64,000 bases of DNA. It comes from Eulemur rufifrons (lineage: Eukaryota; Chordata; Mammalia; Primates; Lemuridae). This document shows positions 26,314-39,715 of this stretch, one piece after another. The stretch spans positions 7,329,501 through 7,393,500 of the forward strand of contig NC_091008.1 of the NCBI RefSeq assembly GCF_041146395.1, given 5' to 3'. The position numbers and the translations under genes are program-made. Position 1 is the stretch's first letter, and each line of letters begins with the position of its first letter. The notes below the pieces were generated by a model that ran no database searches, was not told the origin of the DNA, and saw nothing but the letters and a program-made list of their open reading frames with translations.

Positions 26314-28143
26314 ACACAGAAATTAGATTTAATGTTCTATCAAGAAAATAAGTGATAAGGCTAGTTTTAAGCAATGGCTAATGAAGCACAACACTGGTAA
26401 TTAAAATTGTCATTACTTAGCAGGCCCCACCAACAAACTATAACAAATCATAAAATGGTAAAAGTAGCAAATGAAAAGCATCAGCACTATTAGGGCACAC
26501 CTACTGGCTGATCGCACCTGTGTGTTCATGCCAGACCATAGGCAATTCTCTCTGAGAGTAGTAAAACAGCAAAAATTCACAGCCCCATTTTTTTTTCTTT
26601 CAAATACAATGTCTCTTCCATGCAAATTATTTATAAAAAACAAAGTTAAAAATATTAACAACAAATCAAACTATTCCTAATTCGTTTAAAAAGATTCACA
26701 AATCTTAGAAGTGCATGAAGAAGCAAAGAGGAGTACTATACTCAAACTTAGCGAATAACTTTTGAAAATCACAGAGATACTAGCACAAAAATTTATTGTC
26801 AACTCAGGTAGTTCAAAAAGTCTTCTGAGAAATGACAGAGGGTAAAAACAAGTAAGCTGCTCATTTCTCTGGTAAGGAGAACCAAAACCTGAATTCCACC
26901 TACTGCTTTCTGTAAGAATCATGACATCACCTTCATGACGGGCAAAGGCTCTAACATGAGTGTTTCGTTTGTGCTTGTCACGAATACACAACAAACTTAC
27001 AAGTAGGTTCTATGATCATAGTCTTACAAAGTAGAATTCTGGGTTATTTCTACAGTTATTTCTTGAAAAACTGACGATCATAGCAATTATATGAAGCCAG
27101 AATGCTTCCTTATTGAGTATAATTAACATGTACACCTGAAATTTATCTCTAAACCCTAAAGCTCAATACTTCCAGACCAGTGAATTTCCCCCACCACGGT
27201 TATCAGCCATGGTCCCAAGGTATGGGATCCAACTGGCAGCAACACAACATTCTCATCAGATAAAAAGGGAGAGAGGCATTGCACAACAAGAATGTCTGGT
27301 ATCTAGAATTACATAAGGTTAGGAGTCCAAATACAATCAACCCCAAGTAATTCACCCTGTGTATCCAAAAGCACAGGTCCTAATTGCACAGGGAATTAGT
27401 CTTCAAAATCTGCACTCACTTCCCTACTATCAAGCCTGTGAAAAAAGCTGCTGGTGTTTGCAAATACTGTGGCCACGTGCAGCAAAATTTGGACAGCCAT
27501 CCGCATTCTGACCCTAACATTTCCCCACCGTGTCCTGGCATCACAGAGGCTGCTGTGGACCAATTTCCCTCTCAATCTTATTTAACATCTGCAACATGCC
27601 ACGATATCAAGTACACAGAGATAGAATTCCTTGTTTAAACTCTGAGATACTTTGTCATTTTCATTTTAAAATCTGAAATACAGCAGTACTAAGTGGAAAT
27701 AGAAACAGTTAACAAACTCAAAAGTTTTGAAGCTTCTTCTCGATGACCTTCAGTGCTCTTCTGTTTTCATGTAAAGACATTTTAATGCAAAAAAAAAAAA
27801 AAATCATCTAGTAATTTATGTTACTGAAATAAGCAATCTAGAGTTTTCTTCCCATTTGTAGTTTAAACCACATATCTGGCAGCAATTTAAACAAGGACGA
27901 CAATTTTTACAGACTCCTTCTGACACGTTAGGTTACATCTCCCGAGCTAATTGGAAAATGACTAGGTAAATTGAAGGCATCTGAGAAAGTTTCTTGCAAT
28001 TATGTATCAAGCCCTGCTCATCAAGCCACCTAATCTATTTAATCATCTATTTAATCATCCTGTCTAAGGTCTGAAGTCTCTTTTCGCCACTAAACACAAT
28101 GTGGAAATTCTGAATGATAAAGTATCCTTCTTCTCATCTACGA
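26314..28143. other. Largely unique AT-rich stretch
   Basis: No repeat family recognised. Two open frames of 80-100 codons (27384-27638 plus, 26686-26994 minus) lack convincing splice or start context. Confidence 0.4.
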
Positions 28144-28158
28144 GAGAAAGGTGATTTA

Positions 28159-28515
<357 letters not shown>

Positions 28516-28664
28516 GAGAAAGGTGATTTAACCACATCAAACTCACGGGTGCCATATTCCTAGAAAGATATGCTTGGCCCCCTTCAATCCAAACAGTACC
28601 TACGTTTCTTTTGCAAAAGACACGAGATATTTTCCCAAATATCTTAACTCAACTGTATGTGTTT

Positions 28665-29135
28665 TTATAACAGTTTTTTTTTGAGATACAATTGCCATAC
28701 AAAAGTCATCCTTTCGAATGTGTAATTCAGTGGCTTTTGGTATATTCATAGAGTTGTAGAACCATGACTACCTAATTATAGATTTTCATCACCCCCAAAA
28801 GAAATCCCTAATTGTATCAATTAGCAATCAGTCTCCCTCCCCCTCCCCCAATCCCTAGCTTACTTTCTGTCTCTTTAGATTTGCTTATTCTGGACATTAT
28901 ATACAAATGAAACCACACCACATGTAGCCTTGTTACTCCTTTCAAGGTTCATGTATGTTGTAGTATTTATCAGCAATTCCTTCCTTTATGTTACTAAATA
29001 ATATTCCATTGTATGGATATACAATTTTTTTTATCCATTGATGAGCTGATGACATATAGGTTGCTTTCATTTTTGACATTTACTAATAATGCTGCTATGA
29101 ACATTCAGCTACAAGTTTTTGTGCAGACAACTGTA
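28665..29135 (-). repeat. Ancient L1M fragment, antisense
   Basis: Antisense L1M text: TTGAGATACAATTGCCATAC, TTCAGTGGCTTTTGGTATAT, ATATTCCATTGTATGGATAT, AATGCTGCTATGAACATTC. Confidence 0.78.
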
Positions 29136-29207
29136 TGCATTTTAAGTTCCCTTTTATGACTTTCCCTACCTAAGTCTACATTCTATGTTTTTCCACTATT
29201 ATTAACA

Positions 29208-29412
29208 CTGAGGCAGTACAGCAGAGAGGTTAAAAGACTGGATTCTAGAGACAGACTGCCTAACTCAAATTCCAGCTATGACACATTTTGGCTGTGTGAA
29301 CCTGGGCAAGTTATTCAACCTCACTGTGCTTTAGTGTCCTCATGCTTAAATAGGGATAATTATAACACCTATTTCTGGGGTTGTGATGAAAATTAAATGA
29401 CATCAGCTTACA
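29208..29412 (+). repeat. MIR, near full length
   Basis: MIR core and tail in order: AGAGGTTAAAAGACTGGATT, TGTGTGAACCTGGGCAAGTT, CAACCTCACTGTGC, GAAAATTAAATGAC. Confidence 0.85.
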
Positions 29413-29554
29413 GCATCACAAAGCAACTTATAATATTTTTAACACAAAGGCCATTATGCAAAAAGAAAAAAACTTTATCAGACACGTGATTGATAGATTG
29501 TGAAACTTCTGTTTTGAGAAAAAGAAAACATTTAACATGTGATCATGTGACAAA

Positions 29555-29795
29555 AACGATATAGAACTAAACACACATAGACAAATGAATACAAGTCAAA
29601 CTAGGGAAACAGGAGTAAGACTGACAGTATCAATGTCAGTATCCTGGTTGTGCTATTAAGCTACAGTTTTGCAAAATGTTACCATTCAAGGAAACTGGGC
29701 AGTGTGCACGTGAAATCTCTCTGTACCATTTCATACTAGTGCGTTTGAATCTATATTTATCTCAAAAAATTTCAATTAAAAATGTGATCCCATAG
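29555..29795 (+). repeat. Ancient L1M 3' end
   Basis: L1M 3' UTR text: CAATGTCAGTATCCTGGTTG, CAAAATGTTACCATTCAAGG, TCTCTCTGTACCATTTC, TTATCTCAAAAAATTTCAAT. Confidence 0.7.
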
Positions 29796-29879
29796 TCTTT
29801 AGGGTTTTTTATATATACTATCATCTCATGTGCAAGCAGAGAGAATTTTACTTCTCTGTTTTTTATTTGAACGCCTTTT

Positions 29880-30128
29880 TTTTTTTCCTTACCTAATTTC
29901 TCTGGCTGAGTCTTCCAATACTATGCTGATTAAAAAAGTGATCAGATAGGAGCAGGACAAGGAAGCCCTAATACCAGAGAAAACCCTTTGAGTGTTTCAC
30001 TGTTGAGTACAAAGGCATTCCAGGTTTTGTTATATATGGCTTTTAGTATGCTGAGATGCATACTTTTGAACGTGTATTGTTTTGAGTTTTTATCGTGCAT
30101 GTTTTGATTTTACAAATGCTTTTAATAA
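29880..30128 (-). repeat. Ancient L1 ORF2 fragment, antisense
   Basis: Antisense L1: CCTAATTTCTCTGGCTGAGT, CTTCCAATACTATGCTGAT, TATATATGGCTTTTAGTATG, TTTTACAAATGCTTTTAAT. Strongly diverged. Confidence 0.65.
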
Positions 30129-33100
30129 AACTTTTGAAATGATTTTTTAAAAATGTGATCCCAGTATAAATGTACTAAAAACCGTTCAACTTTATGCTTA
30201 CAATGGCTGTCTTGTACAGGGCAATTGTCATAGTCTGTATTAGTTACATTTAAGGAAAAATCACCTTAGCACCCATCACCATCACCAAGACTTCTTACAT
30301 GACTTTTCTCTTATGCATTGAGAATAGATCAGACATTTTCTAGTTAAATGACATGGTTTTTCACTTGTTTTATGTCAGTCACTAAATCTTAACTCTGAAT
30401 AGGTCTCTACTAGGTTTCACTAGGGAATACCAAGACAGAAATCAACACCTTCCTTCCGATACACAGAAAGAAATCTAATTTAAAAGAAACATCTGTAGTA
30501 ATTTTAGCAAAGCAACCAGTTAATTTCATGTCCTAAATTAGCCTTCAACACGTTATCCCAATTTATTCATCTCTTATTTTAATTCTCAAATTATTTGGAG
30601 TGTGTTTTCAAGACGGTTTTGAATAAAGACCTTCACTAAACATAAAACGTTGAGTTCTACATTCTTAAAAATTGCAGCTCATGCCAACCTATCACTGAAT
30701 TTATTTTTATGAAAAAATATTGAAAACCCACCTCACTATCTACTTCTACGAGCGTTACACATTTAACTACACTTCATGACAAATGGAGAAGACAAAAATC
30801 AAAACTGATAGAATCTGCTATTTTGGAATGGACAACCAAAAATCTATTTTATTGAGAAAAGATTATATATCCATCTTAAGCCTGTGATTCTCTGCAAGGT
30901 ACAATCTAGGATCAAAATAATGCTGGAAATAGGCATATATGCAAAATTCTTTTCCGACTGCAGTTGCAAAGATTCACACACTCTCACTTTTCTCTCTCCC
31001 ACTGGGGGACCCTCTGCTACTACGCACCAAACCGACAGATGTGACGAATAACCTCCTCCAATAATGTCACCAGTATTCACTACGTTTTGGCAGCGAGTCA
31101 AGATAGAAATTAGAGATCTAGACCAAGTAAATACTGTCTATTTGGCAAAATCACTTGTGGTTGTTTTCTTCAGCCTGGTTTCCAAGATAACAACCAGCTC
31201 TGCTTGGCAACTGGACCCTCCCACAATTAAGGCTCCAAATGTAAAGTTGGCTTGGGAGATACTGTCCTGCTGCTGGCTTCGGTGCCATCACTACCCTTGG
31301 GGACTACTGTGCAACAGTGGCATGCTCATTGAGAAAGTGTTATTTTGACGTTAATGCTGACAGCTAGTCCAGAGTTTTAGCCTGTCCCTATAATAGACAA
31401 CAATTATATTAAACCAGTCTACATGGTTATTTACAAAACAAAGACCCTCTCTAGCAATTTGAGACGGCTAGATAAGACTATGACATTCTATTCAAACAAC
31501 AGTAACATCACCAATTGAACTTGTATCAGAAGCAATAAAAGGATAAAATGATAGACCTAATATTTTCTAAATATCACATATCCTAAAATATTGACATTCT
31601 ACAATGTCAAACATCCATAACTTTCGAAGACATTTTATGCCAAGGTAATTTCATAAGAATTTACTGATGTGGATTTGGGGCAGGATGGAAAATAAAGTTT
31701 CTGTGAGGTGTGTCTGTGAATCATAAGAGATTCTTAACAAGCTCAGCAAATAAGGAAATACTTTTCAATACTGACACTTGGCTTACAACATTGTGGGTGG
31801 GTCGAGTCTTGGAGGAATTGATGGAGAAGTTCTAACTCCGGCAAGTGAAACCAAATTATGAACTCTAGTTTTGTTACCTAATGCAAGTCCTGTGCCCAAA
31901 AAGGACTCTGGAACTATCGTAACAACTCCTTGACAGGTGCATTTCACTTGTTCTGGAAGTTACCTTGACCTGCCAACGTCCAGGACCATGTACCACTGCA
32001 TCAAAATCGTATCAATCCCTCTGGCTCCTGGCATGAACCGGCCAAAGCCAGATCTAATTAAAGTTTTAAGAGTTTGGCAAAGGTGAGAATTTAAGCAAGG
32101 CGAGGGACTTCCCTCACTCCAAGTGAATTTCTCATTAATGATTAGTTCAATAAGAAAAATAAGCAAATCGATGACATAGTTTGTGGAAAGCTATCTACCC
32201 TGTTACTGTCCATCATCAATCTCCCAAAATTCAATTATCCAAGACAGTTCCAGTGGAATTTTTGGAGTTCCCGGGTGGTACTGACTGAGGTTGAATGAAG
32301 AAATGAAGAACTGAGGTTTTTCTCTTTTATTGTAAACTATTTATCCCATACTTATTCAAATGATTTCTCTTTTCCAACAAAGGAGAAAGTGTTACTTTGA
32401 TTCAGATTGGTGAGTAATACATTTATCTCCTTCTTGTAACCATTGAAACCTCTCATATAATATTAATTAGCAGCTATTTTCAGCATAAAAGTAGGATGTA
32501 TAAAATAACAAGAGTCTAAATTTGATGGTAGAAAAGAACAAGCCTTCATGGTCACATTCAAAGTTACTAACCACTCTGGGTATCCTTATTTATCAATTTG
32601 AGTGGAAAATATTGTATCTATTATTAGTTGAATAGCTTGAAGACAGTAAATACCAAAACATTTGAAAAGTTGCCCTCAAAATGTAGATACTACCTGTTAG
32701 CAAAAGGAACTGTTTATTCCAAATTCTGAATTGCTGGAATAATCAACCAAAGGTTTTGTCAACAGTTTACCATAAACAGCATTCATGATAAAATCCTAAG
32801 TATGTTGTTTATTATTATTTTGGGGCAAATAAGAACCAATCAACTGTTTCTAATCCACACAGATGAGTTGTAGTCACGTGAAAGAACCTCTAGTATCAAT
32901 GATTGAAGCAAATTTAACTGCTTTTCCAAAGATGAAAATAGAAACAGCTACAAAATGAACTACTGAGGATAGTCTTGGGAATCTGATTTATGGAGGAATG
33001 CCCATTATTATGCTTTTCTCTACATCCATCTTTTAATTCTACCAATTGCCTCCTAAAGTTCAGTTTGACTCTCCAATCCCTCACTAACACTTCTCTGCTT

Positions 33101-33660
33101 AGTACCATTTTAAAAATCAGTATCTATTGTATTGAAATTTATATTCTATTCCAAACAGATTATGAAATACACATGCAAACCCGTAAAAGAATATAACTCA
33201 CTCAGTATTTCAACTTTCCATTAAAATGCAAATGTAACGATTCCATTAGCCAGGAAACAATACCCACAGCCTTAAACCAAAACCCAACTAATACCTTTTC
33301 TCTGTGAATCCCAACTTCCCCTAAGACACAATCTTATTCCTCTAGTGGATCATTTGGTGTTGAACATTTCTGGATTTGGATTTGCCATTATAATCCCTGA
33401 CCGGAGAGGAAAAAGCACAATGTGTGATTTGAGATTTTTTAAATTCATGGATGTATTCTACTCCTTAGGCAGATATAAAGACTATTTCACTAAATTTTAA
33501 GCAAACAACTTCAGAATAACCCTTTTCAAATTCCTAAACACAGATGAAGAGGGGGGAAAAAAAAAATCATTCAGTGGAATTAAAAGTATATCATGAGGGC
33601 AATGACCCGCAAGTAACCACTGATACTCTGTATCCAACCTTCCCAAGAGTCTACCCAGGC
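30129..33660. other. Repeat-poor unique sequence
   Basis: About 3.5 kb without a recognisable Alu, L1 or MIR. A CpG-bearing patch near 31020-31110 and another near 31970-32060 may be old repeats or conserved noncoding DNA; I cannot tell which. Confidence 0.4.
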
Positions 33661-33669
33661 CACACTTAC

Positions 33670-34100
33670 TGTATTTTGTCACAGGCAGAAAACTCTCCTA
33701 TTAGCGGAATAAAATGAGACAGACGAGGAGTCCCCATGAAAAGATTCAGCAAGAGGTGGCCAGTGTGTGCGTGGAGAGGGAGGGAGAGAGGAGAGAAAGA
33801 CAAGGAGAGACAGGCAGAAGAAGAGAGGAGATTGGAGGGGGAGACACAGAGAGGGTCAGACACCAAAGGGAAGGGAGAAAAGAGGGATTTGGACGGGACT
33901 GTTACAATCTGCCCTGCAGTGCTGGACTGAGATTGGGTTTCACTCCTCCCGGCGCCCCTGACCTTCCCGGCTCGCGACTCCCGGCGCTGCGCCCCCCGCG
34001 CCCCCGTCCCCGGCCTGCGCCCGCCTTTGTGTCTGCTGTCACCCAGCCGGGGACCAGCCGGAGCGACTCGGGAGCCGCACAAAGCCAGGACCAAGATCTG
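33670..34100 (-). other. Candidate first exon of a minus-strand transcript
   Basis: On the minus strand an exon would leave through ACAAAATACA|GTAAGTGTGG with GT at 33669-33668, a near-ideal donor. Upstream is a pyrimidine-rich, GC-rising segment typical of a 5' UTR inside the CpG island. An ATG near 33738 opens a short frame (MGTPRLSHFIPLIGEFSACDKI) into the donor, and a longer in-frame ATG begins at 34094. The coding status is unknown and the gene is not identified. A second minus-strand GTAAGT donor lies at 34489. Confidence 0.35.
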
Positions 34101-34499
34101 CCCGCACGTTGCCTTACGCTCACTGCCCGGGCTGGAAGGTGCAGCTCAGCGCGGAGCTCACGTCCCCCGAGAAAAGTGGGTTCGGGGTCTTGTTTTGGGG
34201 GGGGTGGGGGGTGGGGACCGGAGGAAACTGTTCCTTCCTCCCTCCCTCGGCGCCGCCACCACCAAAACGCGCGCGGACCCGGGAAGAAAAGCAAAGCCCC
34301 CCTCGGTGTCTTCCAGTCCCACCCCCTGTGACACTCGCTCGGGGCGCCCCCCGAAAGGGGGGGACCGGGGAGGCAGGACGGGGCGGACGCGAACCCAGAC
34401 CCCCACGGCACATAAAGGGGTCGGGAAGCGCCCGTCGGGGTCTCCCCTCCGGGGTCGCCCAGGACACACGAGAGACGCGTCTGACTTACACCACGGGGA

Positions 34500-34627
34500 G
34501 GGGGACGAGGGTTAAAGGGAAAAGTCGTGGCCCCCCCAAAGCCGGACTGTGTTGGGACGCGGAGCGAAGAGCCCAGCGCCGTCCCGGGCGTCACAGGCCG
34601 GGCAGCCGGCTTGTCAGGGGCACAAAG
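34500..34627 (+). other. Candidate first exon end, plus-strand transcript
   Basis: GGGCACAAAG|GTGAGTTCCC is a strong donor with the intron starting at 34628. The exon start is not defined by sequence and the left limit given is arbitrary. A further plus-strand GTAAGT lies at 37025. No start codon can be assigned. Confidence 0.35.
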
Positions 34628-34942
34628 GTGAGTTCCCGGGCGGCCAGGGGCGCGCACCCGCGGGGGCGAGACGCGGACACGGCGCTGCGGGTTTGGGGGC
34701 TCAGACTCGAGTTGTCAGCCATGTTGAGGAGGCTCCGGTAATTTGCGGAGCTTCCCTCTCCCCGCCGGGTGTCCGCGGGGGCCGCTGCGGGGTCCGCCGC
34801 CCGCTCCCCGGGAGCCCGAGAGAAAGCGAGGGGGGAGGAGGGGAGAGTGCGCGGCGCCAGGGGCGCGCTCTGACCTCGGTCTCGTCCTCAGGCGCGCGGC
34901 GTCCCGCGGTCGCAGCCCGGCTCCTTCCTGCAAACCCTAAAG

Positions 34943-35017
34943 GGCAGCCATCTTGCTTCCTCCTGCTCCTCCGCGACAGCGGCCCCGCATCAATATTCAT
35001 AAGGCACCTTGACGTCT
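34943..35017. promoter_or_regulatory. YY1-like and CRE-like sites
   Basis: 34943-34954 reads AAGATGGCTGCC on the minus strand, a close YY1 match often found just downstream of a start site. TGACGTCT at 35010-35017 is a CRE-like site. CATCAATATTCATAAG between them is AT-rich within GC-rich DNA. Orientation suggests minus-strand initiation near 34980 (inference). Confidence 0.4.
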
Positions 35018-35119
35018 GCTCGCCTCGCTCGGCGGCCGCGCCGAGTGGGCGGACGTGACTCGCATGCGAGCGGGCCGGGGCGCGCGGCCGCCGAGCTCCC
35101 GCCGCCGCCGCCGCCGCCT

Positions 35120-36330
35120 CCTGCTCCGCCCGGGCCTGGGCCTCCTCCTCCTCCTCCTCCTCCTCCTCCCCCTGCGCCCGGCCTCCTCCTCCTCCTCCTC
35201 CTGCGCCCGGCCTCCTCCTCCTCCTCCTCCTGCGCCCGGCCTCCTCCTCCTCCTCCTCCTGCGCCCGGCCTCCTCCTCCTCCTCCTCTTGCGCCCGGCCT
35301 CCTCCTCCTCCCCCTGCGCCCGGCCTCCTCCTCCTCCTCCTGCGCCCGGCCTCCTCCTCCTCCTCCTCCTGCTCCGCCCGGCCGCCTCCTCCTCCTCCTC
35401 CTCCTCCTCCTCCTCCACCTGGGCCTCCTCCTGCTCCGCCCAGGCCTCCTCCTCCTCCTCCTGCGCCCGGCCTCCTCCTCCTCCTCCTGCGCCCGGCCGC
35501 CGCCGCCGCCGCCTCCTCCTCCTCCTCCTCCTCCTCCTCCTGCGCCCAGCCGCCTCCTCCTCCTCCTCCTCCTCCTCCTGCTGCGCCCGGCCTCCTCCTC
35601 CTCCTCCTCCTCCTTCTGCGCCTGGCCTCCTCCTCGGCCTCCTCCTCCTCCTCGGCCTCCTCCTCCTCCTCGGCCTCCTCCTCCTCCTCCTGCGCCCGGC
35701 CTCCTCCTCCTCCTCCTGCGCCCGGCCTCCTCCTCCTCCTCCTCCTCCTCCTCCTCCTCCACCTGGGCCTCCTCCTGCTCCGCCCAGGCCTCCTCCTCCT
35801 CCCCCTGCGCCCGGCCTCCTCCTCCTCCTCCTCCTGCTCCGCCCGGCCTCCTCCTCCTCCTCCTGCGCCCGGCCTCCTCCTCCTCCTCCTCCTCCTCCTC
35901 CTCCTCCTCCTCCACCTGGGCCTCCTCCTGCTCCGCCCAGGCCTCCTCCTCCTCCTCCTGCGCCCGGCCGCCTCCGCCTCCGCCTCCGCCTCCGCCGCCG
36001 CCTCCGCCTCCTCCTCCTCCTCCTCCTCCTCCTGCGCCCAGCCTCCTCCTCCTCCTCCTCCTCCTCCTCCTCCTCCTCCTCCTCCTCCTCCTGCTGCGCC
36101 CGGCCTCCTCCTCCTCCTCCTTCTGCCCCTGGCCTCCTCCTCGGCCTCCTCCTCCTCGGCCTCCTCCTCCTCCTCCTGCGCCCGGCCTCCTCCTCCTCCT
36201 CCTGCGCCCGGCCTCCTCCTCCTCCTCCTCCTCCACCCGGGCCTCCACCTCCTGTTCCGGCCGGGCCTCCTGCTGCTCCGCCCCGGCCTCCCCGTGCTCC
36301 GCCCCGGCCTCCGCCGCCGCCCGGGGGCCC
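35120..36330. repeat. 1.2 kb CCT/CTGCGCCCGGC minisatellite
   Basis: Runs of (CCT)n are punctuated by TGCGCCCGGC, TGCTCCGCCC or TCGGCCTCC. A higher-order block (CCTCCACCTGGGCCTCCTCC plus TGCTCCGCCCAGGCC) recurs near 35412, 35757 and 35910; a CCTCGGCCTCC block recurs at 35630-35690 and 36138-36170. (CCG)n patches lie at 35100 and 35490. One strand is nearly all purine. The long open frames through it (minus 34701-36836, plus 35009-36577 and 35055-36557) arise because the unit makes no stop in several frames. Confidence 0.93.
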
Positions 36331-36907
36331 TGAGCCCCGGCTCCCAGGGAGGCAGCCCGGGGCGCCCCGCACAAAGGCCGGCGGCACCCGGGGGCGCACG
36401 GCGGGGCGAGCGGCGGAGGCCGGGGCGGGGCAGGGCAGCCGGCCGCGGAGGCCCGAGCGCCGGGAAGGGTCCGGCCCCCGGGGACCCCGGGGACCCCGGC
36501 GGGATCTCCGCTCCCGGCGGCAGACGCGGGACACACGCGAAGGGGGAGGTGGCGTGAGTGCTTGGACAAGGATGTGAGGTCGCAGATCTGCCCGTGAAAC
36601 TCCCGTGGGAACCGCGCCGCCTCGCCCCTCCCCGGTGTCCGCGCCCCGGCCGGTCCCCGTCCCAGGACCTGTCCCCGCACCCACCTTCTACTCAAAGGCC
36701 CGCACCCCCATCGCCTCTGCGGCCCACTCGACCCCGCTGCGTGTGTCTTCCCTTCTCTGTCGCTTTCAATGTCGCTCGGCTGAAGCGCTCCCTGGTTTCG
36801 CCCAGGGCACGGCCTCAGCGCCTTAGGGACCCGCATTTTTAAAGACCCGGCGAATTAGGGAATTGGCCAGGCCGGGTCTCCCCGCCCCACCTCGTGTTTA
36901 CTTTGGC

Positions 36908-36920
36908 CACGTGGGCGGGG
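36908..36920. promoter_or_regulatory. E-box and GC box
   Basis: GGCCACGTGGGCGGGG overlaps a palindromic E-box CACGTG (36908-36913) with an SP1-type GGGCGGGG, near the right edge of the CpG island. Confidence 0.4.
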
Positions 36921-37039
36921 AAGGCGAGGCAGCCTCGGATGCAAGAGGGGCCTCGCCGGTGACCTTCCCTGCCTCTCCCTGGTAAAACATAAACCTGCGC
37001 TTTCAGGTGGTCAGGTGGCCTCCCGTAAGTGCCTGCACT

Positions 37040-37556
37040 TTGAAGAATTTCCACGCGTACAATTAAGTAATGAAGAAAGCGACCCATTAAGGGCTAAATT
37101 CCGAATGACGAATTCTCGGTTGTACCTGACATTCGGGGACTTGCCTTTCCATTGATAGGAGTTTTTCTGTTTTTCTATTGCCCGGCAGTGTTACTTCCCT
37201 TTTGAAAGCTCCTGTTTCTAATCACCGGCTTCTTAATTGAAAACGAGTTGAAGAACAAAACCCATATGAATCATATTATGTCAGATGATGCAGTGTTGGG
37301 AAGATTTCCTCCTTCTTTACGAGGTTCTCACATGACTGACGTTCACGTTTTAAACAGGTATTGTGTGCACACCTTTTTCTTATGCGATCACTGATTGTGA
37401 TCACAATACTTTTAAGTCAATGCTAGTTATGTTGTGTAGCCCACTTTTTTCCCCCTTTGGTCTGTAATTTTTTTTTTTAGAAGTGAAGCCCTAATTTTTG
37501 AAATTGGAAGATCTCCCCTTTGAAAAGCGTTTGTTGTTTTTTTTTGTTTGTTTTGT
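37040..37556. other. Unique sequence flanking the CpG island
   Basis: No repeat until the T-rich Alu tail. It contains the short palindrome GATCACTGATTGTGATC at about 37386 and TGACGTTCACGTTTT near 37338. Nothing more supported. Confidence 0.4.
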
Positions 37557-37902
37557 TTTTGTTTTTGTTTTGAGACAGAGTCTCACTTTATTGCCCAGGC
37601 TAGAGTGAGTGCCGTGGCGTCAGCCTAGCTCACAGCAACCTCAAACTCCTGGGCTCAAGCGATCCTCCTGCCTCAGCCTCCCGAGTAGCTGGGACTACAG
37701 GCATGTGCCACTATGCCCGGCTAATTTTTTTTTTATATATATATATATATATTTAGTTGTCCATATAATTTCTTTCTATTTTTAGTAGAGACAGGGTCTG
37801 GCTCTTGCTCAGGCTGGTCTCGGACTCCTGACCTTGAGTGATCCTCCCGCCTCGGCCTCCCAGAGTGCTAGGATTACAGGCGTGAGCTGCCGTGCCCGGC
37901 CT
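37557..37902 (-). repeat. Lemur-type Alu
   Basis: Antisense full dimer with an expanded TA linker. It has T-runs on both sides, so the target duplication is hidden in poly(T). Confidence 0.93.
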
Positions 37903-38261
37903 TTTTTTTTTTTTTTTTTTAAAGTTCCCTTAAAGGGAACTCTTTCCACGGGTCACATTGTTACTAAGAAGAAAGTATGCTCTAAAGATACATTGTTTAT
38001 TTCATTTTGAAACAAAGTTGACTCACATTTCTGATTTTGCAGAGCTTAAGCAAAATTGTTCATTTTCTCCTAAGCATTTCATGTGACAATAAAGTTCTGT
38101 CTTTTCTTGCTCTACAGCTAATGTGTCATTGAGGTCTTGGCAATTGTCAGTGCAGTTTAAAACCTAAGGGGCTGTGGAAGGTTCCTGGTGCTTTCTTTTT
38201 CGAATCCAGGAAGTAAAGTTCTCCCAAGACCAGGACATGCGCTTCTGTAGTGCACAGAGTT

Positions 38262-38395
38262 GCACAGTTGTGGGAAGTGTGAGGTTTGGAGTTGGACAGG
38301 CCTGAGGGACTCTTGACGCCATCTTTTACTCACCATGTGATCCTGAGCATGTTGCTTAACTCTCTCTGGGTTAGGAACTAAGTACATGCTCAGGT
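38262..38395 (+). repeat. MIR fragment
   Basis: GTTTGGAGTTGGACAGGCCT, CACCATGTGATCCTGAGCAT and GTTGCTTAACTCTCTCTGGG follow the MIR core. Confidence 0.65.
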
Positions 38396-38399
38396 AGTT

Positions 38400-39715
<1,316 letters not shown>

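Larger units (their letters stand above)
33930..37010. promoter_or_regulatory. CpG island, probable divergent promoter
   Basis: About 3 kb of GC-rich, CpG-dense DNA within a window that is otherwise AT-rich. It carries GGGCGG/CCCGCC boxes, strong splice donors on both strands, and YY1-, CRE- and E-box-like sites, and has no mobile element. Such islands mark housekeeping or developmental promoters. The genes on either side are not identified. Confidence 0.85.

Noticed and set aside
26686..26994. 102-codon minus-strand frame (CIRDKHKRNTHVRAFARHEG)
   Set aside because: The first half looks protein-like, but there is no acceptor or donor that fits and the C-terminal half is hydrophobic AT-rich translation. 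Kept only as a note.
27384..27638. 84-codon plus-strand frame with CKYCGHVQQNLDSHPH
   Set aside because: Zinc-finger-like spacing is incomplete, and no splice or promoter context was found.
33768..33862. GA-rich block as a separate microsatellite
   Set aside because: It is irregular purine-rich sequence at the edge of the CpG island and is better seen as part of the 5' UTR or promoter.
34718..34720. ATG GCT GAC AAC (MADNSSLSPQTRSA) on the minus strand as a protein start
   Set aside because: The frame closes after 43 codons and no convincing donor lies within; the product is not recognised.
35120..36330. CRISPR-like array
   Set aside because: Units are low-complexity trinucleotide runs with irregular spacing and no unique spacers; the genome is mammalian.
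34701..36836. 711-codon minus-strand open frame (and 522/500-codon plus-strand frames)
   Set aside because: They are open only because the CCT-based repeat makes no stops in several frames on both strands. Products are runs of Glu, Arg, Gly, Pro, Leu or Ser. The minus frame ends across a different reading of the ATGGCTGAC near 34718, with no gene-like part.
37386..37402. Palindrome GATCACTGATTGTGATC as an operator or hairpin
   Set aside because: Six-bp arms are expected by chance in a 64 kb window.
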